Notes: generated by a model not told the origin, from the letters alone. A stretch of DNA of 64,000 nucleotides from Planctomycetota bacterium (GCA_020060765.1 JAGUZQ010000084.1:1-64000), one strand, 5' to 3'. Shown: positions 40,615 through 49,756, counted from the first letter of the stretch. Numbers and translations are program-made.

Positions 40615-42363
40615 TCATTCCTCCGGTTCCTGCGGAAGCCAGATGACAAAGTCGGCTCCCCCCGCGTCATTTTTGCTGTAAGTAATAGTCCCGTTGTGAC
40701 AATGAATCAAGGATCGACAAATAGCCAGGCCAAGCCCCAGCCCGTCCTTCCTGCCGGAGACAAACGGGCGGAACAGATTGGCGACCAGATTTTCCGGTAC
40801 GCCAGAGCCATTATCTGAAATTGTTATCGAGATTCCAGCGATATCATCCCCTAGCGTGCGATTTTCCACCACAAACCTGACTTCGCCCTTTTCGGGAAGG
40901 GCATTCATGGCATTATTCAACAGGTTGAGCAGTACCCGTTGAAGATGATCCTGGTCGGCATGAATGAGATAGTTATCTGCTGTATGCTCCGCGGTCAGCG
41001 CAATGCCATTCTTTCTCGCCAAAGGCCTGTTGGTTAAAATTATCCGCTCTATAAGTATTTTAATATCGATAAGCGTTTTGTTTAAACTGGGATCGCGTGA
41101 ATATTCGCGGATACTGGCGACCAGCCGTTCCAGGCGCTCTATTTCCGCCGGTACTATTGAAAGAAAATCCGAAAGGCAGGACGCGTCTCCGGGTTCTTTT
41201 TCAATAACCGCGATAAGCGTTTTCATGGCGGTGAGAGGCGATCCCAGATCATGGGCAATCCGCTCGACAGCGTCGCCGACAGTGGCGCGTTGTTCCAACA
41301 TGCGTATTTCTTTTATCCGTCGCATCATGTCGTTGAAATCTTCAAACAATATGCCGATGTCGTCCGATCTCGACTTGAGCGGTTCCGCCTCATAGTTTCC
41401 CTGAGCAATGGTTCGGGCGCGGATAGACAACTGCTTCAGCGGCCTGGTGATTATTCTGGGCAGGAAAACGGAGGATACAAAAACAGTCGCGGTGCAAATC
41501 AACAAGCCCCATAACCATAAGGATTGAATGTGACGTGACTTTTCAAAAACTTCAACCGCCTTTTTTCGAATAAGTACGCTGATGCCAATGAACTCAATTC
41601 TTTTTGAGGCAAAGAAAACACCAGCCTCCGACGATGCCTGCGGGCTCGCCAGCCTGTCGCCTATTGCGTCGAGAATCCATTTGCGTTTTTCCGCCACTCC
41701 CGCAACGACAGACATACAGTTGTCGGCGGCAAGAGGATAATCGTCGATATATAATTCGACGGTTCCCGTTTTTCCAAAACGCAGCTCATCGATCGACTGC
41801 CAGATCCCAAGCAAGTCAATTTCGCTAATCAAGATGCGGGTGGAACCATCTGCCGATAGAACCGGATTGACAAATACGACGAAAGGGGCTTCTCCCGTCT
41901 CAACATGTTTAATAAAACAAGGGGATTCGGCAGATTTGATCGCACGCCAAAGCTTTGTGCCAGACCAGTCACGGGGTTGACGTCCGCAGTCCGATGCGGC
42001 TATTTCAGTACCGTCTGTCGCCACAAGCGCGATTCTCTTGATTAAAGGCGATGAGTGGCGGAATCCTACCAGAACGGTCTCTGCCTCCTGCGGTGTTTTT
42101 CCCATGGGATACACCGTGGTTGCAACGCCATCCGATATCTGGGGTATTGCGCCAAGGATTGAAGAAATAGCGCTAGCCAGGCTCTGAGCCTGGAATTTGA
42201 ATTCCACTATCGCCGTCTGCCTGGCCGACTCCTTGATGGAGTTTATTGAAGTCCAGCCCAGATAGTATAACGGCAGCAAAAACACTGCTGATAGAATTAG
42301 ACCTAAGCGAAAGCTATAGCTGAACCACAGGTAGCCTGGATAGCGAAAAACGCGGGACAACAA
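40615..42363 (-). CDS. Membrane sensor histidine kinase
   Basis: This 582-residue kinase is the partner of the downstream regulator. The first helix is at about 18-40; an extracytoplasmic sensor of about 250 residues (Cache-like, with LLGIWQSIDELRFGKTGTVE) follows. The second helix is at about 290-310 and the HAMP at about 312-365 (PRIITRPLKQLSIRARTIAQ). HisKA has H371 in ERIAHDLGSPLTAMK. The ATPase domain has NLLNNAMNALPEKGE (N box), DNGSGVPENL and GLGLGLAI. The start is TTG (42363 or 42360) after GGAAGTGAC. It is translationally linked to the regulator. The nearby binding protein could present a ligand to the sensor. Confidence 0.92.
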   Translation of the reverse strand: MLSRVFRYPGYLWFSYSFRLGLILSAVFLLPLYYLGWTSINSIKESARQTAIVEFKFQAQSLASAISSILGAIPQISDGVATTVYPMGKTPQEAETVLVGFRHSSPLIKRIALVATDGTEIAASDCGRQPRDWSGTKLWRAIKSAESPCFIKHVETGEAPFVVFVNPVLSADGSTRILISEIDLLGIWQSIDELRFGKTGTVELYIDDYPLAADNCMSVVAGVAEKRKWILDAIGDRLASPQASSEAGVFFASKRIEFIGISVLIRKKAVEVFEKSRHIQSLWLWGLLICTATVFVSSVFLPRIITRPLKQLSIRARTIAQGNYEAEPLKSRSDDIGILFEDFNDMMRRIKEIRMLEQRATVGDAVERIAHDLGSPLTAMKTLIAVIEKEPGDASCLSDFLSIVPAEIERLERLVASIREYSRDPSLNKTLIDIKILIERIILTNRPLARKNGIALTAEHTADNYLIHADQDHLQRVLLNLLNNAMNALPEKGEVRFVVENRTLGDDIAGISITISDNGSGVPENLVANLFRPFVSGRKDGLGLGLAICRSLIHCHNGTITYSKNDAGGADFVIWLPQEPEE

Positions 42364-42608
42364 TAAGTCACTTCCTTTCGCCTGTATTTCTTCATTCAGA
42401 GTGAACTTTGTCCGGTATTCTGATGGTAACAGGTTAAACTGGTTTCTGCAAGCTGGAAGGTTACAGAGACTTTGCCACTTTCCTTACGCATTAAATACCG
42501 GCAAACGGTCGGAGCCACGGATAAATATGAATGCGCCAAAGGTTTGACTTTTGCCCTGCCGATTCGTACAGTATAGATATTGAAAAAGCGTACCAGGAAA
42601 TCTTGCCC

Positions 42609-43892
42609 ATGTTGAAAACCGCTCTCCGCCTTTGCGCGGTGCTTGCCGCGATTGTCCTGATGGGTCTGTCCTGCCGCGGCCAGTTGCCGGACAAGACGAA
42701 GCTAGACCTGGCGGTCTACCCCACCGGCCTGAAGGACGCGCCGCAGATTCGCGTGCTGGTCGCCGACAAACTCGACAGCGCCTCGATTTTTGTCAGCGGC
42801 AATTACAAGCTGGAAGTGGTTCATCTGGACGGCACTTCCGAAAGCGGCGGCGACGCGGCGGCGGTCTCGGTCACCGCCATCCCCAACGCCAAGGGAATTT
42901 CCCTCGGCAGTTCCGAAGTCCGTAGCGCCCTCATCATCCCGAAAAAGAACACCACCATCACCCTGCGTTACGCCAGCGACTCCGGTTCCGAGGAGGAAAT
43001 CGCTTATCCTAATCCTATTCTCATCATGCGGGCGATGGTCATGTCCGGAACTGCCCCGGTTCCGAAGTTGCGGATTCTGGCCAAGCTCAACATCGAGGAA
43101 TACCTGACCGGCGTGCTCCCTCACGAAATGTCGGCCAACTATCCCGCCGAATCCCTGCGCGCGCAGGCGGTGGCCAGCCGGACGTTTGCCCTCTACCACA
43201 TGAAGACCCGCGCCGACAAGGACTGGGACGTGGAAAATACCATTATGAGTCAGGTGTGGAAACCGGTTCCCAGTCCCGACCCTCGCGTACTGATTGCGGT
43301 CAACTCCACACGCGGCGTGGTCGTGACCGAGAACAACCGACTCTTCCCCACCTTTTTCCATTCCCGCTGCGGCGGCTATACCGCCGACGCCGGCAAGGTT
43401 TTCAACCAGAAAGATATTCGCGCGCTCTGGGGCGTGCGCTGTCCCTATTGCGCGGAAAGCGGGGCGGCCAGCGAAAAACCCTGGCGCTTCACCATCGCTA
43501 AAACCGACCTGGCCTCGCGACTGGCGAAAAAAGGCCTCATGCGCGGCAGAATCAAAAATCTGGTTCTGCTGGACAAATACGACCAGCCCCTGACCGCCAT
43601 CGGGCGGGTCTACAAGCTCGATGCGACTCTCGAAAGCGGCGCAACGCAGAAAATTCTCGCCAGTGATTTCCGCTTGGCGGTCGGCCCCGGTCGCGACGCT
43701 TTGCCCAGTACATGGTTTTCCATTGCCAGTTCCGACACGCATTTCGTCTTCGAGGGCGAAGGCTTCGGCCACGGCGTGGGGATGTGCCAGAAGGGCGCCC
43801 GCTACTGCGCCGAGGCCAAGGGCTGGGGCTACCGCGACATTCTTGCGCGCTACTACCCCGGCGCCAAACCGGTGCGGCTGTGGGGGGAATGA
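42609..43892 (+). CDS. SpoIID/LytB-domain lipoprotein
   Basis: This 427-residue exported protein has an N-terminal signal with lipobox VLMGLSC (Cys at about 22). The SpoIID domain spans about 160-410: LNIEEYLTGVLPHEMSANYP, AESLRAQAVASRTFALYH, FHSRCGGYTADAGKVF and the C-terminal GEGFGHGVGMCQKGARYCAE. SpoIID and relatives act as lytic transglycosylases on denuded peptidoglycan glycan strands; outside spore formers they are cell-wall remodelling factors. The catalytic Glu of the family is probably in LPHEMS. ATG 42609 follows AGGAAATCTTGCCC. It is the first gene of an operon with purN and kdsD. Confidence 0.85.
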   Translation: MLKTALRLCAVLAAIVLMGLSCRGQLPDKTKLDLAVYPTGLKDAPQIRVLVADKLDSASIFVSGNYKLEVVHLDGTSESGGDAAAVSVTAIPNAKGISLGSSEVRSALIIPKKNTTITLRYASDSGSEEEIAYPNPILIMRAMVMSGTAPVPKLRILAKLNIEEYLTGVLPHEMSANYPAESLRAQAVASRTFALYHMKTRADKDWDVENTIMSQVWKPVPSPDPRVLIAVNSTRGVVVTENNRLFPTFFHSRCGGYTADAGKVFNQKDIRALWGVRCPYCAESGAASEKPWRFTIAKTDLASRLAKKGLMRGRIKNLVLLDKYDQPLTAIGRVYKLDATLESGATQKILASDFRLAVGPGRDALPSTWFSIASSDTHFVFEGEGFGHGVGMCQKGARYCAEAKGWGYRDILARYYPGAKPVRLWGE

Positions 43893-43893
43893 T

Positions 43894-44559
43894 GTGACAA
43901 AACCTATCCGGCTCGCAGTTCTCCTCTCCGGCGGCGGCACCACGCTGGAAAATATTTTCGAGCATATTGAAACTCGCGACCTCCCCGCCGAAGTCGCGTT
44001 GGTGGTTTCATCCAAGCCGGATGCTTTCGGATTGGAACGCGCGCGGCGGCGCGGCATAGACTCGGCTGTGGTCGAGTCGGCCAAATTCCGCAAACGTAAT
44101 GACGTCGGCTGCCTCATCCCCGACTGGGAATCGATGTCGCATGAATTAACAAACGTCATTCTCGCGGCCAAACCTGACCTGGTGTGTCTCGCCGGATTCA
44201 TGTGCATGTATATCCTTCCGCCGGAACTGACGGGAAAAGTGATGAATATCCATCCCGCCCTGATCCCAGCGTTCTGCGGCAAAGGCATGTACGGCCACCA
44301 CGTGCACGAAGCTGTCGCGGCGGCGGGAGTCAAGATCACCGGCTGCACCGTCCACTTCGTCACCAATGAATACGACGCAGGCCCTATTATTCTGCAAAAA
44401 TGCTGCCCTGTCCTGTTCAACGACACGCCGGACGAAATCGCCGCCCGGGTGTTCGAGCAGGAATGCGAAGCCTACCCCGAAGCGATCCGCCTGTTTGCCG
44501 AAGACAGACTTGAAATCTGCGGCAACAGGGTTCGCGTCACAACCCTGGAGAAAAAATGA
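43894..44559 (+). CDS. purN: Phosphoribosylglycinamide formyltransferase
   Basis: This 221-residue purine-synthesis enzyme transfers formyl from 10-formyl-THF to GAR. Motifs are LLSGGGTTLENIF (phosphate loop), VALVVSSKPDAFGLERA, and the active site MNIHPALIPAFCGKGMYG with the catalytic Asn, His and, later, Asp in EYDAGPII. The start is GTG 43894 with GGGGGAA upstream, one base after the previous stop. It overlaps kdsD by ATGA. Length is normal for the family. Confidence 0.93.
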   Translation: MTKPIRLAVLLSGGGTTLENIFEHIETRDLPAEVALVVSSKPDAFGLERARRRGIDSAVVESAKFRKRNDVGCLIPDWESMSHELTNVILAAKPDLVCLAGFMCMYILPPELTGKVMNIHPALIPAFCGKGMYGHHVHEAVAAAGVKITGCTVHFVTNEYDAGPIILQKCCPVLFNDTPDEIAARVFEQECEAYPEAIRLFAEDRLEICGNRVRVTTLEKK

Positions 44560-45506
44560 GCCTGCACCACGCGCGCGAAATACTTACTGCCGAAATCCGT
44601 GCCATCGAGGCGGTGCGGGAAACCCTGGATGACAGTTTCGAAAAAGCCCTGGATGTCATGCAGAATTGCTCCGGCCATATCGTCTCCTGCGGCATGGGCA
44701 AGGCCGGGTTTATCGCCCAAAAAGTTTCTGCCACCCTCTCCAGCACCGGCGCGCCGTCCTTCTATCTGCACCCCGCCGACGCCCTGCACGGCGACCTGGG
44801 CATGGTCAGTCCCGGCGATGTGGCGCTGATCTTCAGCAACTCCGGCGAAAGCGAGGAAGTTACGCGCCTGCTGCCGTGCCTGCGCGGCATTGACGTGGAA
44901 ATAATCGCCGTCACCGCGTCGGAACGCTCCACCCTCGCCGCCCACGCCGACGTCGCCATCCTGATCGGCGAAATCCGCGAAGCCTGCCCGCTGGGGCTGG
45001 CACCTACCGCCACCACCACGGCGATGCTGGCGCTGGGGGACGCGCTGGCGATGTGCCTGCTCGACCGCAAGGAATTCAAGATACTGGATTACGCCCGCTT
45101 TCACCCCGCGGGCGCGCTGGGGCGCAAGACCATGCCGGTGGAGGCGCTGATGCGGGTAGGCGAGGCGGTGGCGGCAGTGGCGGCGGAAACGAAAATCTCG
45201 GAAGTCATCCTCTCCATCACGCGCGCGCGTTCCGGCGCGGCGGTGGTGATCGACGCGCACCGGAAGGTGCTCGGCATCTTCTGCGACGGCGACCTGCGCC
45301 GGGGGCTGGAGGCTGACCGCGAAATCCTTTCGCGCGAGGTCGGCACGGTCATGACGAAAAATTGCGCCACGCTTAAGGCAGGCACGCTCGCGGGTGAGGC
45401 GCTCGACCTGATGCGCGAAAAGCGGATCGCGGAAATTCCGGTGGTGGACGAAACCGGAGCGCTCGCGGGAATGGCCGACCTGAAGGGGCTGCTCGCGTCG
45501 ATGTAG
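44556..45506 (+). CDS. kdsD: Arabinose-5-phosphate isomerase, KdsD/KpsF type
   Basis: This 316-residue enzyme interconverts ribulose-5-P and arabinose-5-P, the first step to Kdo of lipopolysaccharide. The SIS domain (about 35-175) has IVSCGMGKAGFIAQK, PADALHGDLGMVSPGD and FSNSGESEEVTRLLP. Two CBS domains follow (about 200-255 and 265-315). Domain order and length match KdsD/KpsF/GutQ. ATG 44556 overlaps purN, site GGAG. Its presence supports a Gram-negative outer membrane with Kdo, though the substrate is assigned from family only. Confidence 0.92.
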   Translation: MSLHHAREILTAEIRAIEAVRETLDDSFEKALDVMQNCSGHIVSCGMGKAGFIAQKVSATLSSTGAPSFYLHPADALHGDLGMVSPGDVALIFSNSGESEEVTRLLPCLRGIDVEIIAVTASERSTLAAHADVAILIGEIREACPLGLAPTATTTAMLALGDALAMCLLDRKEFKILDYARFHPAGALGRKTMPVEALMRVGEAVAAVAAETKISEVILSITRARSGAAVVIDAHRKVLGIFCDGDLRRGLEADREILSREVGTVMTKNCATLKAGTLAGEALDLMREKRIAEIPVVDETGALAGMADLKGLLASM

Positions 45507-45560
45507 GATCCGCATACCTGCGTGCAGTTTTTCACTTGCTGTCTTTTTCGACAAATACGC

Positions 45561-46748
45561 CTACATAATCTCAAACTTGTTATGGGGACGTGCATATTTG
45601 CACTCTTCCGACTTTTGCCGTTCCCATTTTTCCCTGGCTATCTCCAGAATCTCGCGCATCCATGGGAGATTTTCATCCACCAGCAGCAGCCGCCCGACCA
45701 GTTCTTCCAGTACCCGTTCGGTCGGCATCTCCCGGATCCTGCGGTGATAGATTTCGAAATGGCGCAAGGCTATCTCTCTCCAGGTATTGCGCACGAATTC
45801 GTCGTCCCGCACCAGCCGGTCAAGTTCTGCAAGATAAGCCAACGCCTTTTCGCGAGCATCCCCGCATACCGGCGTCGGTCGCTGCTCCGGCGGGTCGTAT
45901 ATATCAAACGGTATTTTTTCATGCGAGATTACACCGCTCTTGCCGACCTGGATTTTTAGCAGGAAACTGTGCGCGGTATGAGGCCCGTTCTCTGCCTGAT
46001 ACGCTGAAGTCTTTGCGCAAAAGATGAAGTTGCCCAGCGAGTACGCAATCAGGCAGCCGTCAACCATCTCGACACCCTGGGGCACATGCGGGTGATGTTG
46101 CAGGAATATGTCGGCTCCGGCACGGGCGATTTCACGGGAGACTTCACGGCGCGGCCACGAAGGCGTAGGCATGAATTCCAGGTCGGCATGGTTGGATACT
46201 ACCAGAATATCCACCTGGTCGCGGTTGCTCCTGATATCCTCCAGCACGGTTTCTTTTTTGAAATAGGCTGGCCCCGGATTGGTATGACCCAGGGAATAAT
46301 TGTTGTCCTCCGCATAGCAGAGAAACCCGAAGCTGATGCCGTTCTTTTCGATTACCGGCATTCTCCGCGCCTCGGCCTGAGAATAGCCGACTCCCGCAGC
46401 GATGATACCGGCCCGCTCAATCGCGTTTTTCGTATAGTCCATTCCAACCGAACCACCATCAAGGACGTGATTGGCGGCCATGTTCAGGATGTCAAAACCT
46501 GCATCCCGCATGGCTGTGGCAAATTCCACTCCGGCATCGCGCACAAAGAGTCCATTACCGAAGCGCTCCTTCGGCACGTCCGGCGGCAGCATGATAGCTT
46601 CCATGTTCCCGAAGAGTATATCGCATTGATCGAGGTGCTGGCGCATCTTCGCCAATGGCCAACCGGCGCCATGTTCAGCAATTTCTTCTTCGATCTGCCC
46701 GGCAGGGGCAATGTCGCCGACCGCGCCGAGAGTCACAGTATCCGGCAT
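45561..46748 (-). CDS. CapA-family metallophosphoesterase-like protein
   Basis: This 395-residue protein is of the PgsA/CapA family (calcineurin-like fold, poly-gamma-glutamate-associated). Motifs are LGAVGDIAPAGQIE at the start, DILFGNMEAIM, LNMAANHVLDGGSVGMDYTK, LVVSNHADLEFMPTPSWPRR and FLQHHPHVPQGVEMVDGCLI with YSLGNFIF. The Asp, His and Asn residues fit a metal site. No signal peptide is visible, unusual for exported CapA. A C-terminal extension of about 100 residues (REIALRHFEIYHRRIREMP) is not recognised. No capB or capC is nearby. The site GGCGGA precedes ATG 46748; the start lies 4 bases after the preceding gene's stop. Confidence 0.82.
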   Translation of the reverse strand: MPDTVTLGAVGDIAPAGQIEEEIAEHGAGWPLAKMRQHLDQCDILFGNMEAIMLPPDVPKERFGNGLFVRDAGVEFATAMRDAGFDILNMAANHVLDGGSVGMDYTKNAIERAGIIAAGVGYSQAEARRMPVIEKNGISFGFLCYAEDNNYSLGHTNPGPAYFKKETVLEDIRSNRDQVDILVVSNHADLEFMPTPSWPRREVSREIARAGADIFLQHHPHVPQGVEMVDGCLIAYSLGNFIFCAKTSAYQAENGPHTAHSFLLKIQVGKSGVISHEKIPFDIYDPPEQRPTPVCGDAREKALAYLAELDRLVRDDEFVRNTWREIALRHFEIYHRRIREMPTERVLEELVGRLLLVDENLPWMREILEIAREKWERQKSEECKYARPHNKFEIM

Positions 46749-46752
46749 TTTT

Positions 46753-47565
46753 TTATTCCGCCTTTTTCACCTCGCACCGGGCAAGGTTAAAATCGATATT
46801 TCCTCTGGCACCGTCCTTGCCCCCGGCATATCCTCTAACCCCTTCGGTAATGCCGTTCACCACCAACCGGTCTCCAGGCTTGAGCGAAGAAATCAGCGTA
46901 TCGCAACTGTTGCATGAGACTGTTATCGACACGCTTGGCTTGGCTTTATCGAATCCCGGCTGATTGTACAGGTTGCACCCCAAGCGTTCAAAATATAGGC
47001 TGAACACGTGCTCATCGTCCAGGGGTCGGGTAACGAATTTATTCTTAAACACGACAGTCGCTGTGAACCGCTTGCCATCTATTTTTTTTCTGTACTCCTC
47101 GCATTTTTTTTCCTTTGAATCAGCATCGGTATTCTGCATGATCAAAAGCATATTTTTCACGATGTCCTCAGGCGTAAGCGCTTTGGGCTGCTTGGTGCGC
47201 TCGGCGGCGGCTTCCCCGGCAGTGCCGCCTAATGCTAATTTCAGACTGTCGTTATTTTCCTTCAATAGTTTTGCCGCTTCCTGGTAGGACGCAAGGGTTT
47301 TGCGCGCCGCCTCGATTTTCGCCTCTTTGGTATTCTTTCCCTCCGGCAGGAATTTCTTGGGCGTGTTTTTCAACTCGAACTCCGCCAGTCCCCAACTCTG
47401 GCGCATTTCGGTGTTCGCCTTCTTTTCCCGGTCGAATTCGCCCGACGCCTTGCGGATTTCCAGATCAAGCTGCTTCGGATCGTCCTTGGATTTTTTCTCC
47501 GCGCATTCCCCTCTGCCAAAACAGGCCAGAATAAAAAATAAACAATACACCACCGGCATTCGCAT
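46753..47565 (-). CDS. Exported protein with tRNA_anti-like OB fold
   Basis: This 270-residue secreted or periplasmic protein has a signal peptide (about 1-21, ending GRGECA). Residues about 25-130 are charged and helical (LDLEIRKASGEFDREKKANT). The C-terminal 120 residues have KKIDGKRFTATVVFKNKF, SITVSCNSCD and LKPGDRLVVNGITEGV, resembling the OB-fold tRNA_anti-like domain. ATG 47565 follows AGGGGAATGTC. It is co-oriented with the CapA-like gene. The function is unknown. Confidence 0.6.
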   Translation of the reverse strand: MRMPVVYCLFFILACFGRGECAEKKSKDDPKQLDLEIRKASGEFDREKKANTEMRQSWGLAEFELKNTPKKFLPEGKNTKEAKIEAARKTLASYQEAAKLLKENNDSLKLALGGTAGEAAAERTKQPKALTPEDIVKNMLLIMQNTDADSKEKKCEEYRKKIDGKRFTATVVFKNKFVTRPLDDEHVFSLYFERLGCNLYNQPGFDKAKPSVSITVSCNSCDTLISSLKPGDRLVVNGITEGVRGYAGGKDGARGNIDFNLARCEVKKAE

Positions 47566-47656
47566 GACATTCCCCTTGACTGAAAATAATGCTATACCCG
47601 ACAAGCGACTTGGTGACAATGGAGCTAATGCGGTTCAGTTAAGAAAAACTTGTATC

Positions 47657-47682
47657 GTCATTCCCGCGAAGGCGGGAATGAT
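47657..47682. repeat. Single GTCATTCCCGC palindrome
   Basis: GTCATTCCCGCGAAGGCGGG followed by AATGAT forms one hairpin unit of the dispersed family. It lies in the gap 47566-47718 between the HPr gene and the OB-fold gene, where it could act as a 3' end structure. Confidence 0.8.
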
Positions 47683-47718
47683 GCACGTAGCTTTGAGTTT
47701 AAAACAGTAAGGGCTGCC

Positions 47719-47997
47719 CTAATTCTCGCCGAAGTTGGTGTCGATAAGATTGCGTAGATGTTCCGCGGCGGTTTCCGCGTCGGTGCCGTTGATGTTGAGG
47801 ATCAGTTCCACGCCCTCCTCAGCGCCCAGCATCATGATGTCGAGGATGTTCTTGCCATTGACGGTGAGGGAATCCTTCAGCACCTCCACCTCGCTTTCGA
47901 AGCGGTTGCACATTTCCACAAACAAGGCCGCCGGGCGCGCGTGGAGCCCGTACTTGTTCCGGATCACGACCGTGAGGGTAACGCTTTGTTGTGACAC
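47719..47997 (-). CDS. HPr-like phosphocarrier protein (NPr type)
   Basis: This 92-residue protein accepts phosphate from enzyme I and passes it to IIA proteins. The active site is GLHARPAA with H19. At the place of the regulatory Ser46 of HPr it has Asn50 (VNGKNILDIMML), so HPr-kinase control is unlikely. This fits an NPr-type regulatory carrier. The start is GTG 47997 with AAGGAACAGG upstream, 9 bases after the yvcK stop. It forms an operon with hpf, ptsN and yvcK. No enzyme I is in the window. Confidence 0.9.
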   Translation of the reverse strand: MSQQSVTLTVVIRNKYGLHARPAALFVEMCNRFESEVEVLKDSLTVNGKNILDIMMLGAEEGVELILNINGTDAETAAEHLRNLIDTNFGEN

Positions 47998-48006
47998 GCC
48001 TGTTCC

Positions 48007-49272
48007 TTATTTCCGGTTGGCCGCGAAAGCCTCCATTACCGCCTTGGCCAGTTTCTGCGGGTGGTGTTTCTGTGGGCTGTCGCTATCGACCACATCCCGC
48101 AACAACACGCGCACTTCCAGGGACGCCATTTCCTTGCGGTCGTATTCGGTCAGTTTCACCCCGCTCACGGCCAGCTCCTCCAGCTTTTTCGCCGATGGCC
48201 GGTAGCCGTTTACCACCGCACAGTCGATCCGTAATCCCGGCACATGCTTCCACAGGGTTTCCAGATAGCGGCTGGCGGTAAATTCCTCGGTCTCTCCCGG
48301 CTGGCTCATGGTGTTGACAATGTAAAACACCTGTGCGCGCGACTCGCCGATAGCCTCGACCACATCCTCGTCCAGCAGCGTGGGCAGTACGCTGGTATAC
48401 AGGCTGCCCGGGCCGATGATAATCAACTCCGCATTGCGGATTGCCTCGATCACGTCTTCTGGCGCCTGCCCGGGCTTGGGCTTCAGGCTCAGTTCCTCGA
48501 TCGGCTTTCCGCACTTGGCGATCAGGCGCTGGCCGGTGGTCTTGCTTCCGTCCGGGTGCGTGGCGACGAGGTTGACCTTCTCCAGCGTTGCAGGCAAAAC
48601 CTGTCCCCTCACCGAGAGAATCCGGTTTGCCTCCCGCACCGCCAGGCCGAAATTCCCCCTGAGCTGCGCCAACACCGTGATAAACAGGTTGCCGAACGAA
48701 TGCCCGGCCAGTTCGCCTTCCTCGAAGCGGTACTGCATCAGGTCGGCCATTACCGGCCCGGCGTCAGCCAGCGCGATCAGGCAGTTACGGATATCTCCCG
48801 GCGGCAGCATCTCGAAATCCAGCCGCAACCTCCCGGAACTCCCCCCATCGTCGGCGACGCTGACAATAGCGGTGATGTCGCCGGAATATTCCCGTAATCC
48901 GTACAGGATCGTGCTTAATCCCGTACCGCCGCCAAGACAGACCATCCGCGGCCCCTGCTCCAGGCGGATATGCTGGTAGGCGATTTCCGCCAGTCCGCGC
49001 GATTCCTCCTTGCTCTTGAGCAGCCGTTCAATCCGGCGCACCAATCGGTACACCCCGGCAAATACCAGGATCGAACCCAGGCCGATCAACACCTCTGCGA
49101 CGGCGTAAGGGTCGGCGGGCAGGGTGGTGCCGGGGAAACGCGGCGTCTTCAGGTCGAAGATGCCCAATCCCAGGGAAATCGCTCCCAGGATCAGAAACAC
49201 CATCCCCGCGCAGATGGCCAGCACCCATCTTTTCAGATGCAGACCAGGTTGAAGCCAGCGCCAACTGACCAT
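48007..49272 (-). CDS. yvcK: YvcK-type (CofD-like) protein with N-terminal membrane anchor
   Basis: This 421-residue protein has two N-terminal hydrophobic segments (about 15-37 and 58-80) and then a cytoplasmic YvcK domain. The domain has LGGGTGLSTILYGLREY, AIVSVADDGGSSGRLR, GDIRNCLIALA, ELAGHSFGNLFITVL and IIIGPGSLYTSVLPTLL. YvcK binds UDP-sugars and influences cell-wall precursor flux and gluconeogenic growth in Bacillus and mycobacteria. The Bacillus protein lacks the membrane part. ATG 49272 follows GGGGTGAAG, 4 bases after the ptsN stop. Confidence 0.9.
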   Translation of the reverse strand: MVSWRWLQPGLHLKRWVLAICAGMVFLILGAISLGLGIFDLKTPRFPGTTLPADPYAVAEVLIGLGSILVFAGVYRLVRRIERLLKSKEESRGLAEIAYQHIRLEQGPRMVCLGGGTGLSTILYGLREYSGDITAIVSVADDGGSSGRLRLDFEMLPPGDIRNCLIALADAGPVMADLMQYRFEEGELAGHSFGNLFITVLAQLRGNFGLAVREANRILSVRGQVLPATLEKVNLVATHPDGSKTTGQRLIAKCGKPIEELSLKPKPGQAPEDVIEAIRNAELIIIGPGSLYTSVLPTLLDEDVVEAIGESRAQVFYIVNTMSQPGETEEFTASRYLETLWKHVPGLRIDCAVVNGYRPSAKKLEELAVSGVKLTEYDRKEMASLEVRVLLRDVVDSDSPQKHHPQKLAKAVMEAFAANRK

Positions 49273-49276
49273 GGCT

Positions 49277-49756
49277 TCACCCCTTGATCAAGGATTTCTG
49301 ATCCGCCTCTTCCATCAACTCGATAATTTCTTTTGCGTCTCGCGCCTTCTGGATAAAGCGCCGGAAAATCTCATCGCGCAGGTTGCCGCTGACGTAAGCC
49401 AGCGCCTCCAGATGCTTGCCCGCGCATTCCTGGTTGCTCAACAGCAGGAAAAACAGGTGCGCCGGTTCGCCGTCTATAGCCTCGAAATTGACTCCCTCGC
49501 GGCTGCGGGCAAACAGCCCGACCAGTTTCTTGATGCCGGGATGCTTGGCATGGGGGATAGCGATCCCCTGCCCGATGCCGGTGCTGCCAAGTTTTTCCCG
49601 ATCCAGCAGCGCGGTCATCACGCCCTGACGCATATCTTCGGAAATGGTTTGCGATTTGATCAGCGCATCCACCATTTCCGCGATCGCCTCGTTTTTGGTC
49701 GTAGATTCCAGATCGTCTATTATCGCGGTCCGTACAATAAAATCCCTGAATTGCAT
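49277..49756 (-). CDS. ptsN: PTS EIIA-Ntr-like protein
   Basis: This 159-residue regulatory PTS protein has an active-site H69 in GQGIAIPHAKHPGI and the fold of the fructose/mannitol IIA family. EIIA-Ntr does not feed a transporter but regulates potassium, nitrogen and envelope functions by its phosphorylation state. It sits between hpf and yvcK, with an HPr-like gene following, the same grouping as hpf-ptsN-(rapZ)-npr in proteobacteria. ATG 49756 follows AAAGAGGG. The upstream in-frame TTG is not supported. Confidence 0.88.
   Translation of the reverse strand: MQFRDFIVRTAIIDDLESTTKNEAIAEMVDALIKSQTISEDMRQGVMTALLDREKLGSTGIGQGIAIPHAKHPGIKKLVGLFARSREGVNFEAIDGEPAHLFFLLLSNQECAGKHLEALAYVSGNLRDEIFRRFIQKARDAKEIIELMEEADQKSLIKG

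Noticed and set aside
42702-44426. 574-residue minus-strand reading frame
   Set aside because: It is antisense to SpoIID and purN, which have clear family motifs.
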